Of a stretch of 42,552 nt of DNA, positions 16,569-23,563 are shown piece after piece (the first letter of the stretch is position 1; each line of letters opens with the position of its first letter). The stretch comes from MGBC163016 sp964462135 (lineage in GTDB: Bacteria > Actinomycetota > Coriobacteriia > Coriobacteriales > Eggerthellaceae). Position numbers and translations under genes: made by a program. Location of the stretch: contig CAYWWK010000018.1 in NCBI GenBank assembly GCA_964462135.1, positions 1-42,552 of the forward strand, written 5' to 3'. The notes beneath the pieces are model-generated. The model was not told the DNA's origin and searched no databases. It worked only from the letters and a program-made list of their open reading frames with translations.

Positions 16569-16937
16569 ATGGATGAGAAGCTTGCAACCGCATTGGCTGC
16601 CTACGGAATAGATACCACCGACGCCATGGACCGCATGGATGATGACGCTGATCTGTACAAGAAGTTGGCACTCAAATACCTGAACAACACGAACTTCGTT
16701 GACTTGACTGCAGCCATGGAAGTGAAGGACTACGATACCGCCTACAACGCCGCCCATACCCTGAAGGGTGTGGCGGGCAATCTCTCGTTCACCAAGCTCT
16801 ACCACATCGCCTCATCGGTGTGCGAGGCCCTTCGCCAAGGCGAATCCCAAGCCGCCGAAACCATGATGCCTGATCTGAAGGCTGCCCATGAAAAGGTGGT
16901 CGAAGGTCTTGAGAAGTGGCAGGATGGCGAACTGTAG
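16569..16937 (+). CDS. Stand-alone Hpt phosphotransfer protein
   Basis: A 122-residue histidine-phosphotransfer protein. The phospho-acceptor is His63 in AAHTLKGVAGNLS, an exact Hpt signature, and the protein is predicted all-helical. Such proteins shuttle phosphate between response regulator receivers and hybrid kinases in multistep phosphorelays. AAGGGGAAAGG lies upstream of the ATG. It is monocistronic: a strong terminator follows, and thyX is divergent. No histidine kinase or response regulator is in the window, so it is an orphan here. Another possibility is a short regulatory Hpt fold that binds a receiver without phosphotransfer, but the intact His argues for activity. Confidence 0.88.
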   Translation: MDEKLATALAAYGIDTTDAMDRMDDDADLYKKLALKYLNNTNFVDLTAAMEVKDYDTAYNAAHTLKGVAGNLSFTKLYHIASSVCEALRQGESQAAETMMPDLKAAHEKVVEGLEKWQDGEL

Positions 16938-16980
16938 CCACCCCTCCCTCTTCGAAAGCCTCAAACCTGCTCTTTCAAGA

Positions 16981-17008
16981 AAACGCACCCATATCGGGTG
17001 CGTTTTTC
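16981..17008 (+). terminator. Intrinsic terminator of the Hpt gene
   Basis: Stem AAACGCACCC (16981-16990) with GGGTGCGTTT (16996-17005), loop ATATC, continuing into a T-run. A good Rho-independent terminator about 45 nt after the stop. The A-rich left side gives T residues on the other strand too, so it may also stop transcription from the LCP gene. Confidence 0.9.
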
Positions 17009-17035
17009 AATGCGTGATCTCGAAATATACAATGA

Positions 17036-17102
17036 ATGTATAAAAGAAGGGGGTTCCGCTCAGAAGCTACGCAGCCTTCGCTCCACCCTTCGTTTTATAC
17101 AT
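17036..17102. repeat. Two-tier inverted repeat
   Basis: ATGTATAAAAGAAGGG (17036-17051) pairs with CCCTTCGTTTTATACAT (17086-17102): 16 bp with one bulged G. Inside is a smaller helix, GAAGCT/AGCCTTC, also with one bulge. It lies between the Hpt terminator and the 3' end of the LCP gene. There is no T-run on the LCP strand, so a simple terminator is not convincing. A transcript-stabilising structure or a small mobile remnant are alternatives. No second copy was seen in the window. Confidence 0.6.
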
Positions 17103-17133
17103 AACAGGTATATCAGACTCAGTCTGCAAAAGC

Positions 17134-18606
17134 TCAGGCTGCAGCGGCTTCTGAACCACCACCGCCGCCAGTCTCACCACCGGTGCCACCACCAGACGAC
17201 GAGCCGCCACCATCGCCGCCAGGCGTGTTGCCGCCTGAGGAGCCGCCACCATCGCCAGTGCTGCCACCCTGATCCGGATCAGTCGGTTCCGTGCCTCCGG
17301 TCTCACCTCCGGTGCTGCCGCCGGTGTTTCCACCAGTCGAGCCACCACTGGAAGAGCCGCCTTGAGACGAACCGCCGCCGTTTACCTTATCGGTATTCGT
17401 ATTGATCAGACCGGGATTGCGCAGGGCCTCTTCATCACCCTTGAAGATGAGTACGTTGGAGGTGTCAACCTTCTTGTCAACGATGTCGGCGGCAGACTTG
17501 TTCGACTCGAATTCAGTGATGTCCTTGCCCGCCTTGAAGGCCTCCATCATCTCAGCAGTCTTCTCCTCGTCGTTGATGACGAAGGAGATCCCATTGATGT
17601 TCTGCGTATAGGAAGGCATCACCACGGAATAGATGGTGAGTTCTTCGGGACGGTCGGACATCTTCTGAGCCAAGCCGACCAGATCCATGACACCAATGTC
17701 GGTCTCAACGCACTTCACCGCGGCGTCCACCACGGCCGGAATCCCTGTGATGGGCAGTTCGAGAACGGCATCAGCCACACCTTCGATGACAGCGCGCTGG
17801 TGCTTCGTGCGCGTGTAGTCGCCATCAGGATAGTCACGATTACGGGCGAAGGTGAGCGCTTCGCCACCACTAAGGTGCTGCGTGCCCTCTTCGATGACAT
17901 AGTGATTCCCATCACCATCATCGCATTTCGGATTGTCAATCTTCGATTCGTTCTCAACCGTGACGCCACCGACCGCATCCACCAGTCCCGCCAGATTCAT
18001 GAAGCTGACTTCGGCGTAGTGGGTAATGTCGACACCCAGCAGATTCTCCGCCTCGCGAATGGCACCAGCCGCGCCATCGAAGGCATAGGCGGCGTTGAAC
18101 TTCTGCACCCCATGACCTTCGATATCGATCTTCGTGTCACGCGGGATGGATACCATGGAGACGACCCCCTCGATGGGATCGACCCGGGTGACGATGTTCG
18201 TGTCGCTGCGCCACGGGCCTTCTTCGCCTTCACGCTTGTCAGAGCCCAAAAGCAGCATGTAGAAGGGTTTGTCCAGGGACGTCTCATAGCCCAGAGCATC
18301 TTGGATGGCCATGCGCTCGGCATCGGTCTTGTTGCCCTTGAGTTGGGAATCTATATGGTTGATGTAGAGAGCGAATGCGCTTCCCGCCCCGATGATGACC
18401 GCCATGAGGGAGGCGATCACGATGATGGCCGCCTTCTTGCCCCTGCTCATGCCCTGTTTTGCTGCCACCGCATGGTAGGCTTGGGCGTCTCGTGCGTAGT
18501 TGCCTGTCGGTTTGAATCCGCTGTTCATGTGCGCTGGATTCACTGGCTGGACTCGACTGGGATAGGCATGTTTGCTGTTCTTCATCGAGTTTCGTTTCGT
18601 AGGCAT
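17134..18606 (-). CDS. LytR-CpsA-Psr (LCP) family glycopolymer ligase
   Basis: LCP enzymes move undecaprenyl-linked glycopolymers onto peptidoglycan. Order: cytoplasmic leader to about residue 56, a single membrane anchor about 58-82 (AAIIVIASLMAVIIGAG), then the extracellular LCP domain with LLLGSDKREGEEGPWRSDT, VSIPRDTKI, FNAAYAFDG, GGEALTFARNR and RTKHQRAVI, including the conserved Arg/Asp that bind pyrophosphate-lipid. From about residue 395 to 490 the protein is almost pure Gly/Ser/Thr repeats ending EAAAA, a flexible tail through or along the wall. It starts at ATG 18606 with AAAGAG ahead. It is a good candidate to attach the polymer made by the wecA/rfb/GT genes in this window, which is an inference. 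Confidence 0.92.
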   Translation of the reverse strand: MPTKRNSMKNSKHAYPSRVQPVNPAHMNSGFKPTGNYARDAQAYHAVAAKQGMSRGKKAAIIVIASLMAVIIGAGSAFALYINHIDSQLKGNKTDAERMAIQDALGYETSLDKPFYMLLLGSDKREGEEGPWRSDTNIVTRVDPIEGVVSMVSIPRDTKIDIEGHGVQKFNAAYAFDGAAGAIREAENLLGVDITHYAEVSFMNLAGLVDAVGGVTVENESKIDNPKCDDGDGNHYVIEEGTQHLSGGEALTFARNRDYPDGDYTRTKHQRAVIEGVADAVLELPITGIPAVVDAAVKCVETDIGVMDLVGLAQKMSDRPEELTIYSVVMPSYTQNINGISFVINDEEKTAEMMEAFKAGKDITEFESNKSAADIVDKKVDTSNVLIFKGDEEALRNPGLINTNTDKVNGGGSSQGGSSSGGSTGGNTGGSTGGETGGTEPTDPDQGGSTGDGGGSSGGNTPGGDGGGSSSGGGTGGETGGGGGSEAAAA

Positions 18607-18642
18607 GCATGCTCTTTCGTCCGATTTCGCTTTGAAGGAAGC

Positions 18643-18648
18643 ATTATA
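18643..18648 (-). promoter_or_regulatory. Promoter -10 of the LCP gene
   Basis: On the minus strand CCCGTATAATGCTTCC contains a perfect TATAAT, 36 bases before the LCP ATG. The -35 region (GTGCAT or TGCATA at 17 or 16 bp spacing) is poor, so the promoter may need an activator or an alternative sigma factor. Confidence 0.55.
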
Positions 18649-18723
18649 CGGGACGGGAAACCGTTATGCACCTGTTATCTTCAAGACCATCAGACCTCCA
18701 TGGCATGCGACCCACATTATCTT

Positions 18724-18759
18724 TGTAGCGTAAGGCGTCCGCAAAGCGGCGCCTTGCCC
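18724..18759 (+). repeat. REP-like hairpin, copy 3
   Basis: TGTAGCGT, stem AAGGCG-T-CCGC, loop AAA, arm GCGG-CGCCTT, then GCCC. It has the same architecture and the same bulged T as the copies near 11.8-11.9 kb, but the arms differ with matching changes on both sides. It lies between the LCP promoter and the 3' end of the deacetylase gene. Confidence 0.78.
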
Positions 18760-18783
18760 CTCCCCCGCATCGCAAGCCGTCTT

Positions 18784-18822
18784 TGTAGCGTAAGCCGTCA
18801 CGCGAATGCGTGCGGCTTGCCC
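18784..18822 (+). repeat. REP-like hairpin, copy 4
   Basis: TGTAGCGT, stem AAGCCG-T-CACGC, loop GAAT, arm GCGTG-CGGCTT, then GCCC. It is a direct neighbour of copy 3 at a 60-bp interval, and the preceding TCTT is shared by both. It ends 15 nt past the deacetylase stop and may protect or end that mRNA. Confidence 0.78.
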
Positions 18823-18836
18823 TCACAGCGGCAACG

Positions 18837-19982
18837 TCACAGCAATCCCTTGAAACTGTCCACGGAATAATCGCCGGATACCCGCACACGATTCAGAGCA
18901 TACGGGTTGTCGCCAGGAGAGATCTGGGCATTCTTCACGGTGAAGGCGCAGAGCACTCCAGCATCCTCCAAAGCCGTCCACGCTGCCTCGTTGTTGTCGC
19001 CGAACGGATAGGCCATGGCCTCCACATCACCCAACACCGCTTCAGCCAGCTGGGCGTCCTCGAAGAGCTCCTCAGAGGTCAACGCATGGATGATGCCGCC
19101 TTGACCCACGTTTGACCCGGCTTCGTGCAGGCCATAGCTGTGGGACTGGAACCTGACATAGGGCGATGCGTAGGCATTCACCTTGTAGCTGGCATCCCCA
19201 TCAGAACAGATCACGAATGACGTGGCAGGCACCTCATATTCATTGAGCAGTGGAATGCCAAAGTCCAAGAACCCCTGCTCGCAGTCGTCGAAGGTGACCA
19301 CCACGCTCTTGGTCGGCAGAGAATGGGTGCCATCCACGAAGGCGCGGACCTCATTGTAGGAGGGATAGTAGTAGCCGGATTCACTCAGATAGCTGAGCTC
19401 TTCGGCAAGTTTCGTGTCCAGGATGTAGTTGCCATCAAGATCATCAGGCGGGGCATCGGCGGTATAGACCCAGTGATACATCAACACGGGCAACGTCTGC
19501 GCCGTATCCATGGACTCTACCACATGCACCTGTCGCTCGGCGGTGGCCGTGCGTCCGTCGGCAGTCGTGGCGGTATAGGTCACCTGATAGTCTCCGGGTA
19601 CGGATGCGTCCACCTCGCCTTCGATGGCAACGCCTTTCGTGATGTCGCCCACATCGGTTTGGGTGGCATGGCATCCAGCCTCAAGGTACTCCTCACCTGC
19701 CAGCACATAGGTCTCAGCATCCCCATTGAGCGTCATGACCACGTCCTCTGCCACAGCGGGTGTTGGCGCAACCTCTTCGACAACCTCCAAGGTTGACGTC
19801 TCTGCACTCGAAGCACTGGCCGCAGAGGCCTTTCGCGCCTGAGCGTCATCGGCAAGGTTGACCGCTCCGATGCATCCACCACAGAGCAGCGCAATCAAAA
19901 CAGCCAAAGCGGCAGGAGCCGCCCACTTCCCCTTGACTCCCCGACATTCAAGCATCTCCCTGTATGCAGAGCCTTTAGACAT
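18837..19982 (-). CDS. Membrane-anchored polysaccharide deacetylase
   Basis: A 381-residue secreted NodB-fold deacetylase. A hydrophobic N-terminal segment (PAALAVLIALLCGG) acts as signal or anchor. A linker rich in Ala/Ser/Glu/Val follows, then an Ig-like DUF5011/HYR-type domain (LAGEEYLEAGC through VPGDYQVTYTATTADG). The catalytic domain has LPVLMYHWV, the metal-binding TFDDCEQGF, the second motif QSHSYGLH, and AYPFGDNN near the end. It would remove N- or O-acetyl groups from a wall glycan. I chose ATG 19982 (GGAGAGG six bases upstream), overlapping the glycosyltransferase stop by eight bases. A start 168 nt earlier lies in the wrong frame of that gene and was rejected. Confidence 0.9.
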   Translation of the reverse strand: MSKGSAYREMLECRGVKGKWAAPAALAVLIALLCGGCIGAVNLADDAQARKASAASASSAETSTLEVVEEVAPTPAVAEDVVMTLNGDAETYVLAGEEYLEAGCHATQTDVGDITKGVAIEGEVDASVPGDYQVTYTATTADGRTATAERQVHVVESMDTAQTLPVLMYHWVYTADAPPDDLDGNYILDTKLAEELSYLSESGYYYPSYNEVRAFVDGTHSLPTKSVVVTFDDCEQGFLDFGIPLLNEYEVPATSFVICSDGDASYKVNAYASPYVRFQSHSYGLHEAGSNVGQGGIIHALTSEELFEDAQLAEAVLGDVEAMAYPFGDNNEAAWTALEDAGVLCAFTVKNAQISPGDNPYALNRVRVSGDYSVDSFKGLL

Positions 19983-20958
19983 CACGAACCTCTCCATAGG
20001 GTTTCCAATCCTCATCCGCCATGATGCTTCGCGAAGCACGCCAGCCATCAATGAGGCTGCGCACGCCGGATGGAATGCTCGCACGATCCACGGCGACAAG
20101 ACGGATGGCTTCCTTAGCGAAGGAAGCGGCAGTACCCAGCGCGAATCCAACAGGATTGAAGGTGTGTTCCCGCTTGAGATAATGCACCATATGACCCCGG
20201 TTGGCCATCACCCGAAAACGGGTGCGATCTGAGCTGGCATTGAGCTGCCGCACGCCTGAGACCTCCCAATGGGTTATCTCCTTCGTGCGACGCAGGATGA
20301 CGTCTTCTATCACAGCCACCCGGAAACGCCTGCTGGCCAGGTATCCATAGATGCAGTCATCCCAATACAGGAAGAAACGGGCATCGGGAAGGCCGATAGC
20401 CTGCACCACCCGTCGATTGAAGCAGGCACCTTCGAAGCAGAGCGCGTTGGCCGGCTTCCACCCTTGAGGCCCAAAGCCAGAGGGAGCCAGAGGGTTGTAG
20501 ATGCCCAAGGCGGGAATGAACCGATACTGCCACCAGAACGGGCCGCCGTCGAAATCCTGACGCGACCCTTGGATGGCATCGAAGCGGCTGCTCCAACGAT
20601 CAAGCACACTCAGCGCATTCGGAAGCGCCACCACATCATCATCCATGAGCCAGAACCATTCGGCACCGGCGTCATAGGCCAGATGTACCCCTTCGGCAAA
20701 GCCCCCGGCACCGCCTGTGTTCTTTGCTTGGGGTGCATAGACGAACACCTCGGAACCCTCTTGCCAAGGGACTGCCGTCAGGCCCTCGTCAACCAGGCGG
20801 CGATACACCTCCACCAGCTGCTCCGTCTCACACGACGCTTCGTTGTCAACGACGAAGATGCGCCACGGGGCTCTGTCGAGAAGCAGAAGCGATTCAAGGA
20901 GCTTGCTCAGGAGCTCTTGGCGTTTATAGGTGACGATGACGATGGCTGTTTTCTTCAT
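19975..20958 (-). CDS. GT2 glycosyltransferase, GlfT1/RfbF-like
   Basis: A 327-residue family 2 glycosyltransferase. AIVIVTYKRQELL opens the GT-A fold. NTGGAGGFAEG (about 80-90) is the NxGGxGGF motif of galactofuranosyl- and rhamnosyl-transferases, and MDDDV (about 105-109) is the metal/nucleotide DxD site. FLYWDDCIYGY supplies the later acidic pair. Length and motifs resemble mycobacterial GlfT1 (about 300 residues), which adds the first Galf units to the Rha-GlcNAc linker; that role is inferred. On the minus strand TATGAT lies only six bases before the ATG and no ribosome site is visible, so the mRNA may be leaderless. It overlaps the deacetylase start by eight bases. Confidence 0.85.
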   Translation of the reverse strand: MKKTAIVIVTYKRQELLSKLLESLLLLDRAPWRIFVVDNEASCETEQLVEVYRRLVDEGLTAVPWQEGSEVFVYAPQAKNTGGAGGFAEGVHLAYDAGAEWFWLMDDDVVALPNALSVLDRWSSRFDAIQGSRQDFDGGPFWWQYRFIPALGIYNPLAPSGFGPQGWKPANALCFEGACFNRRVVQAIGLPDARFFLYWDDCIYGYLASRRFRVAVIEDVILRRTKEITHWEVSGVRQLNASSDRTRFRVMANRGHMVHYLKREHTFNPVGFALGTAASFAKEAIRLVAVDRASIPSGVRSLIDGWRASRSIMADEDWKPYGEVRDV

Positions 20959-20989
20959 GCGGGCATCATAGCAAATGAATCCCCCTCGA

Positions 20990-21019
20990 TTCGACCCCTC
21001 CGATGACGGACGCTATAAT
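20990..21019 (+). promoter_or_regulatory. Promoter of the wecA-type gene
   Basis: TTCGAC (20990-20995), 18-base spacer, perfect TATAAT (21014-21019). Transcription would start near 21026, which rules out the in-frame start at 21003 and supports ATG 21063 (or a TTG at 21027). Confidence 0.6.
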
Positions 21020-21062
21020 AGGGCGGTTGTATATACGAAGCCGAAGGGGACGCGTCCGACAT

Positions 21063-22283
21063 ATGATCTGGTTAGAGTGCGGAATCGTCCTGGCTGTGGC
21101 CATCGCCGTCACCGTCACGCTCACCCCTTTGGCCAAGCGCATCGCCTTCATCACCGACGCCATTGACTACCCTGACAACCGTCGTGTGAACACCCATCCC
21201 ACCCCCCGCATGGGAGGCGTTGCCATCTTCGGTGGAATGGTTGCAAGCTGTCTGGTCATCGAGGTGGGAGTGGCGCTCTTCGGCTGGGTGGACCCCTTCC
21301 GATCGTACTTCGGCTTCACGGTGAACTTCCCCATTCTCTTCTTGGGAGTTGCCGTCATGTTCGTGGTGGGCATGGTGGATGACATCAAGAATCTCCGTCC
21401 CCCCGTCAAGTTCGCAGGCCAGGTGATTGCAGCAACCATCTGCGCCGCCTCCGGGCTTCTGCTCTCCACCATCCAGAACCCGTTTGTCGAAGGTGCATTC
21501 ATCGACTTCGGATGGCTGGCCTACCCCATCACCATCTTCTATCTGGTGGCCTTCGCGAACGTCATCAACCTGGTCGATGGCTTGGATGGACTTGCATCGG
21601 GCATCAGCGGCATCTCCGCCGCCACCATCTTCATCTTCTCCATCTTCTCCTCGCGCTTCGATGCTGCCGTGCTTGCCGTGGTCATCGTGGGAGTCTGCGT
21701 GGGGTTTCTGCGCTACAACCATCATCCCGCCTCCATCTTCATGGGTGATTCCGGCGCATTGCTCTTAGGCATCACACTGGGCGTCGTCTCGCTTCTGGCG
21801 GTGGCCCGCTCAACCCTGTTCATCTCCCTGCTCGTTCCCATCCTGGCAGCGGGTGTGCCCATCACCGACACCGCCATGGCCATCATCCGTCGCACCCGGG
21901 CGCACCAGCGCGTGGATCAGGCTGATGCCGGGCATATCCATCATCGGCTTTTGAACCGAGGGTACTCCCAGCAGGGCACCGTGCTCATCATGTGCGCATG
22001 GACCGCGGCGCTTTCCGTATGCGCCATCGTGCTTGCGGAATCTGACGGCATCTGGAGGGTGATCGCCATCGTTGCCGCAGCCGCCATCACCGCCTTCGCC
22101 ATCGGCAAGCTGCACCTGCTGGAGCCGGTATTGCGCCATCATTACGTTCCGCGCAAAAAACCGCGCAGGGACGGAAGCGATTCGCGCCCGCTCAGTTCGG
22201 TCACCTCGGCCAGACGGGTGAACTACCAGGATATCCGCAATCGTCAAAGGAGCAGCCAAGATGGCGAACGCCGCAGAAGGTGA
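21063..22283 (+). CDS. wecA: Undecaprenyl-phosphate sugar-1-phosphate transferase (WecA/TagO/MraY family)
   Basis: Starts lipid-linked glycopolymer synthesis by moving HexNAc-1-phosphate from a UDP-sugar to undecaprenyl phosphate. 406 residues with about ten or eleven hydrophobic segments. Family motifs: NTHPTPRMGGVAIFGG, the metal-site MVDDIKNLRPPVKF, NVINLVDGLDGLASG, FMGDSGALLLG, and the sugar-specificity loop RTRAHQRVDQADAGHIHHRLL, whose HIHHRL form is typical of GlcNAc-P users such as WecA and TagO. The cytoplasmic tail is basic. No good ribosome site is close to the ATG; AAGGGG is about 15 bases away. The 3' end overlaps the next GT2 by 23 nt. Confidence 0.93.
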   Translation: MIWLECGIVLAVAIAVTVTLTPLAKRIAFITDAIDYPDNRRVNTHPTPRMGGVAIFGGMVASCLVIEVGVALFGWVDPFRSYFGFTVNFPILFLGVAVMFVVGMVDDIKNLRPPVKFAGQVIAATICAASGLLLSTIQNPFVEGAFIDFGWLAYPITIFYLVAFANVINLVDGLDGLASGISGISAATIFIFSIFSSRFDAAVLAVVIVGVCVGFLRYNHHPASIFMGDSGALLLGITLGVVSLLAVARSTLFISLLVPILAAGVPITDTAMAIIRRTRAHQRVDQADAGHIHHRLLNRGYSQQGTVLIMCAWTAALSVCAIVLAESDGIWRVIAIVAAAAITAFAIGKLHLLEPVLRHHYVPRKKPRRDGSDSRPLSSVTSARRVNYQDIRNRQRSSQDGERRRR

Positions 22284-23352
22284 GCTCGTCTCCATCATCA
22301 TTCCCATCTACAACGCTGGCATCCAGCTGGTAGATGCGCTGGTGTCCGTCCAAGAGCAGACCCACGGCAACATCGAAGTCATCTGCGTGGATGACGGCTC
22401 GACCGACGATTCCGCTGCCATCCTGGAGATATTCGCCCATAAAGACGAGCGCTTCCGCATCATCAGCAAGCAGAATGCCGGCTATGGCGCTGCCATGAAT
22501 GACGGATTGCGCGCGGCTGCCGGAACCTGGATCAGCATCCTGGAGCCTGATGACTGGCTGGACGCAGACGCGCTTCGCCGAATGCTCGCCTTCGCCGCCT
22601 GCTTCGATGAGACACCGGACGTCATCAAATGCCCCTATTGGTGGGTGAAGGAGGGGGACGAATTCGGTCAGCAGAGGCTCAACTGCACCTATCGGGGCCT
22701 CGTGCATCCCGCGACGCAACCGTTTGGGCTTGAGCAGGCACCGGAGCTCATCGCCCATCACCCTTCCATCTGGTCAGCGCTCTACCGACGAGAGTTCCTT
22801 GAGGAGCATCACATTCGCTTTCCCGAATACCCCGGCAGCGGCTGGGCCGACAATCGCTTCCTCATGGAAACGCTGACCGCCACGAACCGCATCGTCTATC
22901 TGGATGAGCCGTTCTATCACTACCGGGCAACTTCCCCCGAGGGTGAAGATGCCTTCGCGCGCAAGGCACCCCTGCTTCCCTTCGAGCGCTGGGAAGAGAT
23001 GACTGATGTGCTTGAACAGGCAGAGGTGGATGACGAGGGCATCTGGCGCGCGCATATCCGCCGCGGCTTCATGTACGCAGGCGGCGTCTTGAGTCAAGTA
23101 GGCTTGGACTGGCCGGGTTTGGACGAAGCATTGCACCAGATGTTCGCACGCATGGATGAAAAGCTGGCCTTGTCAGAACCGTCCATTCCGCCGGACTTGC
23201 GCGTCCTCTTCGCTCAGATGCGTGGCATTGAATGCATCAAACCGAACAATGCCGCCTATGCGTTCTGCACCTTGAAGAAAGGCCTGCACCGCATCCGCAT
23301 CAACGGCATCCAAGCCGCCTTGCAGGATGCAATGAGGTTCTTCAGACGGTAG
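22261..23352 (+). CDS. GT2 glycosyltransferase
   Basis: A 363-residue family 2 glycosyltransferase of the EpsJ/CpsI kind. SIIIPIYNAG and CVDDGSTDDS form the nucleotide-binding start, and LEPDDWLDADAL replaces the usual DxD context. PSIWSALYRREFL and GSGWADNRFLMET are the later conserved segments of this clade. The C-terminal ~100 residues are helical and may bind the membrane edge. AAAGGAGCAGCC precedes the ATG, which lies inside the end of the wecA-type gene, so the second step of the lipid-linked pathway is probably catalysed by this enzyme. Donor sugar not predictable. Confidence 0.9.
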   Translation: MANAAEGELVSIIIPIYNAGIQLVDALVSVQEQTHGNIEVICVDDGSTDDSAAILEIFAHKDERFRIISKQNAGYGAAMNDGLRAAAGTWISILEPDDWLDADALRRMLAFAACFDETPDVIKCPYWWVKEGDEFGQQRLNCTYRGLVHPATQPFGLEQAPELIAHHPSIWSALYRREFLEEHHIRFPEYPGSGWADNRFLMETLTATNRIVYLDEPFYHYRATSPEGEDAFARKAPLLPFERWEEMTDVLEQAEVDDEGIWRAHIRRGFMYAGGVLSQVGLDWPGLDEALHQMFARMDEKLALSEPSIPPDLRVLFAQMRGIECIKPNNAAYAFCTLKKGLHRIRINGIQAALQDAMRFFRR

Positions 23353-23392
23353 GCTTTTCAGCCAACAAACTTCAAAATCAAGGGTATTCTCC

Positions 23393-23462
23393 ACATGTTT
23401 TGTACTTTACCCTTACTTTCCTATTGATTCACACCTTCGTTCATGTATGAATCAAAACATGT
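23393..23462. repeat. Nested inverted repeats upstream of the AAA ATPase gene
   Basis: ACATGTTTTG (23393-23402) and CAAAACATGT (23453-23462) are perfect inverted copies. Between them GATTCA (23426-23431) pairs with TGAATC (23448-23453), and TTCAT-GT-ATGAA is centred near 23446. The set brackets the likely promoter, so operator function is plausible. Confidence 0.6.
23424..23451 (+). promoter_or_regulatory. Candidate promoter of the AAA ATPase gene
   Basis: TTGATT (23424-23429), 16-base spacer, TATGAA (23446-23451). The -10 lies inside an inverted repeat and the transcript would begin at the phased A-tracts, giving a leader of about 105 nt. Confidence 0.45.
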
Positions 23463-23510
23463 CAAAAGCTGCTAAAATTTGCTAAAGATTGCTAAAAGAT
23501 GCTAAAACCC
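23451..23510 (+). repeat. Six A-tracts in exact 10-bp phase (iteron-like)
   Basis: Six consecutive decamers carry an A-tract at the same place, starting at 23454, 23464, 23474, 23484, 23494 and 23504. The last four share GCTAAA(A). A-tracts phased at about one helical turn are the classic signature of intrinsically curved DNA. The sequence repeat could also be a multimeric protein-binding site. It ends 54 bases before the ATPase ATG. Confidence 0.8.
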
Positions 23511-23563
23511 ATCTCGGGATGCACGATCGGGCCCAACGCTACGAGGACAACAAGGAGCGCTCC

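Noticed and set aside
17134..17390. Short tandem repeats that could suggest a CRISPR or minisatellite
   Set aside because: They encode the Gly/Ser/Thr tail of the LCP protein in frame; units are short and irregular without spacers.
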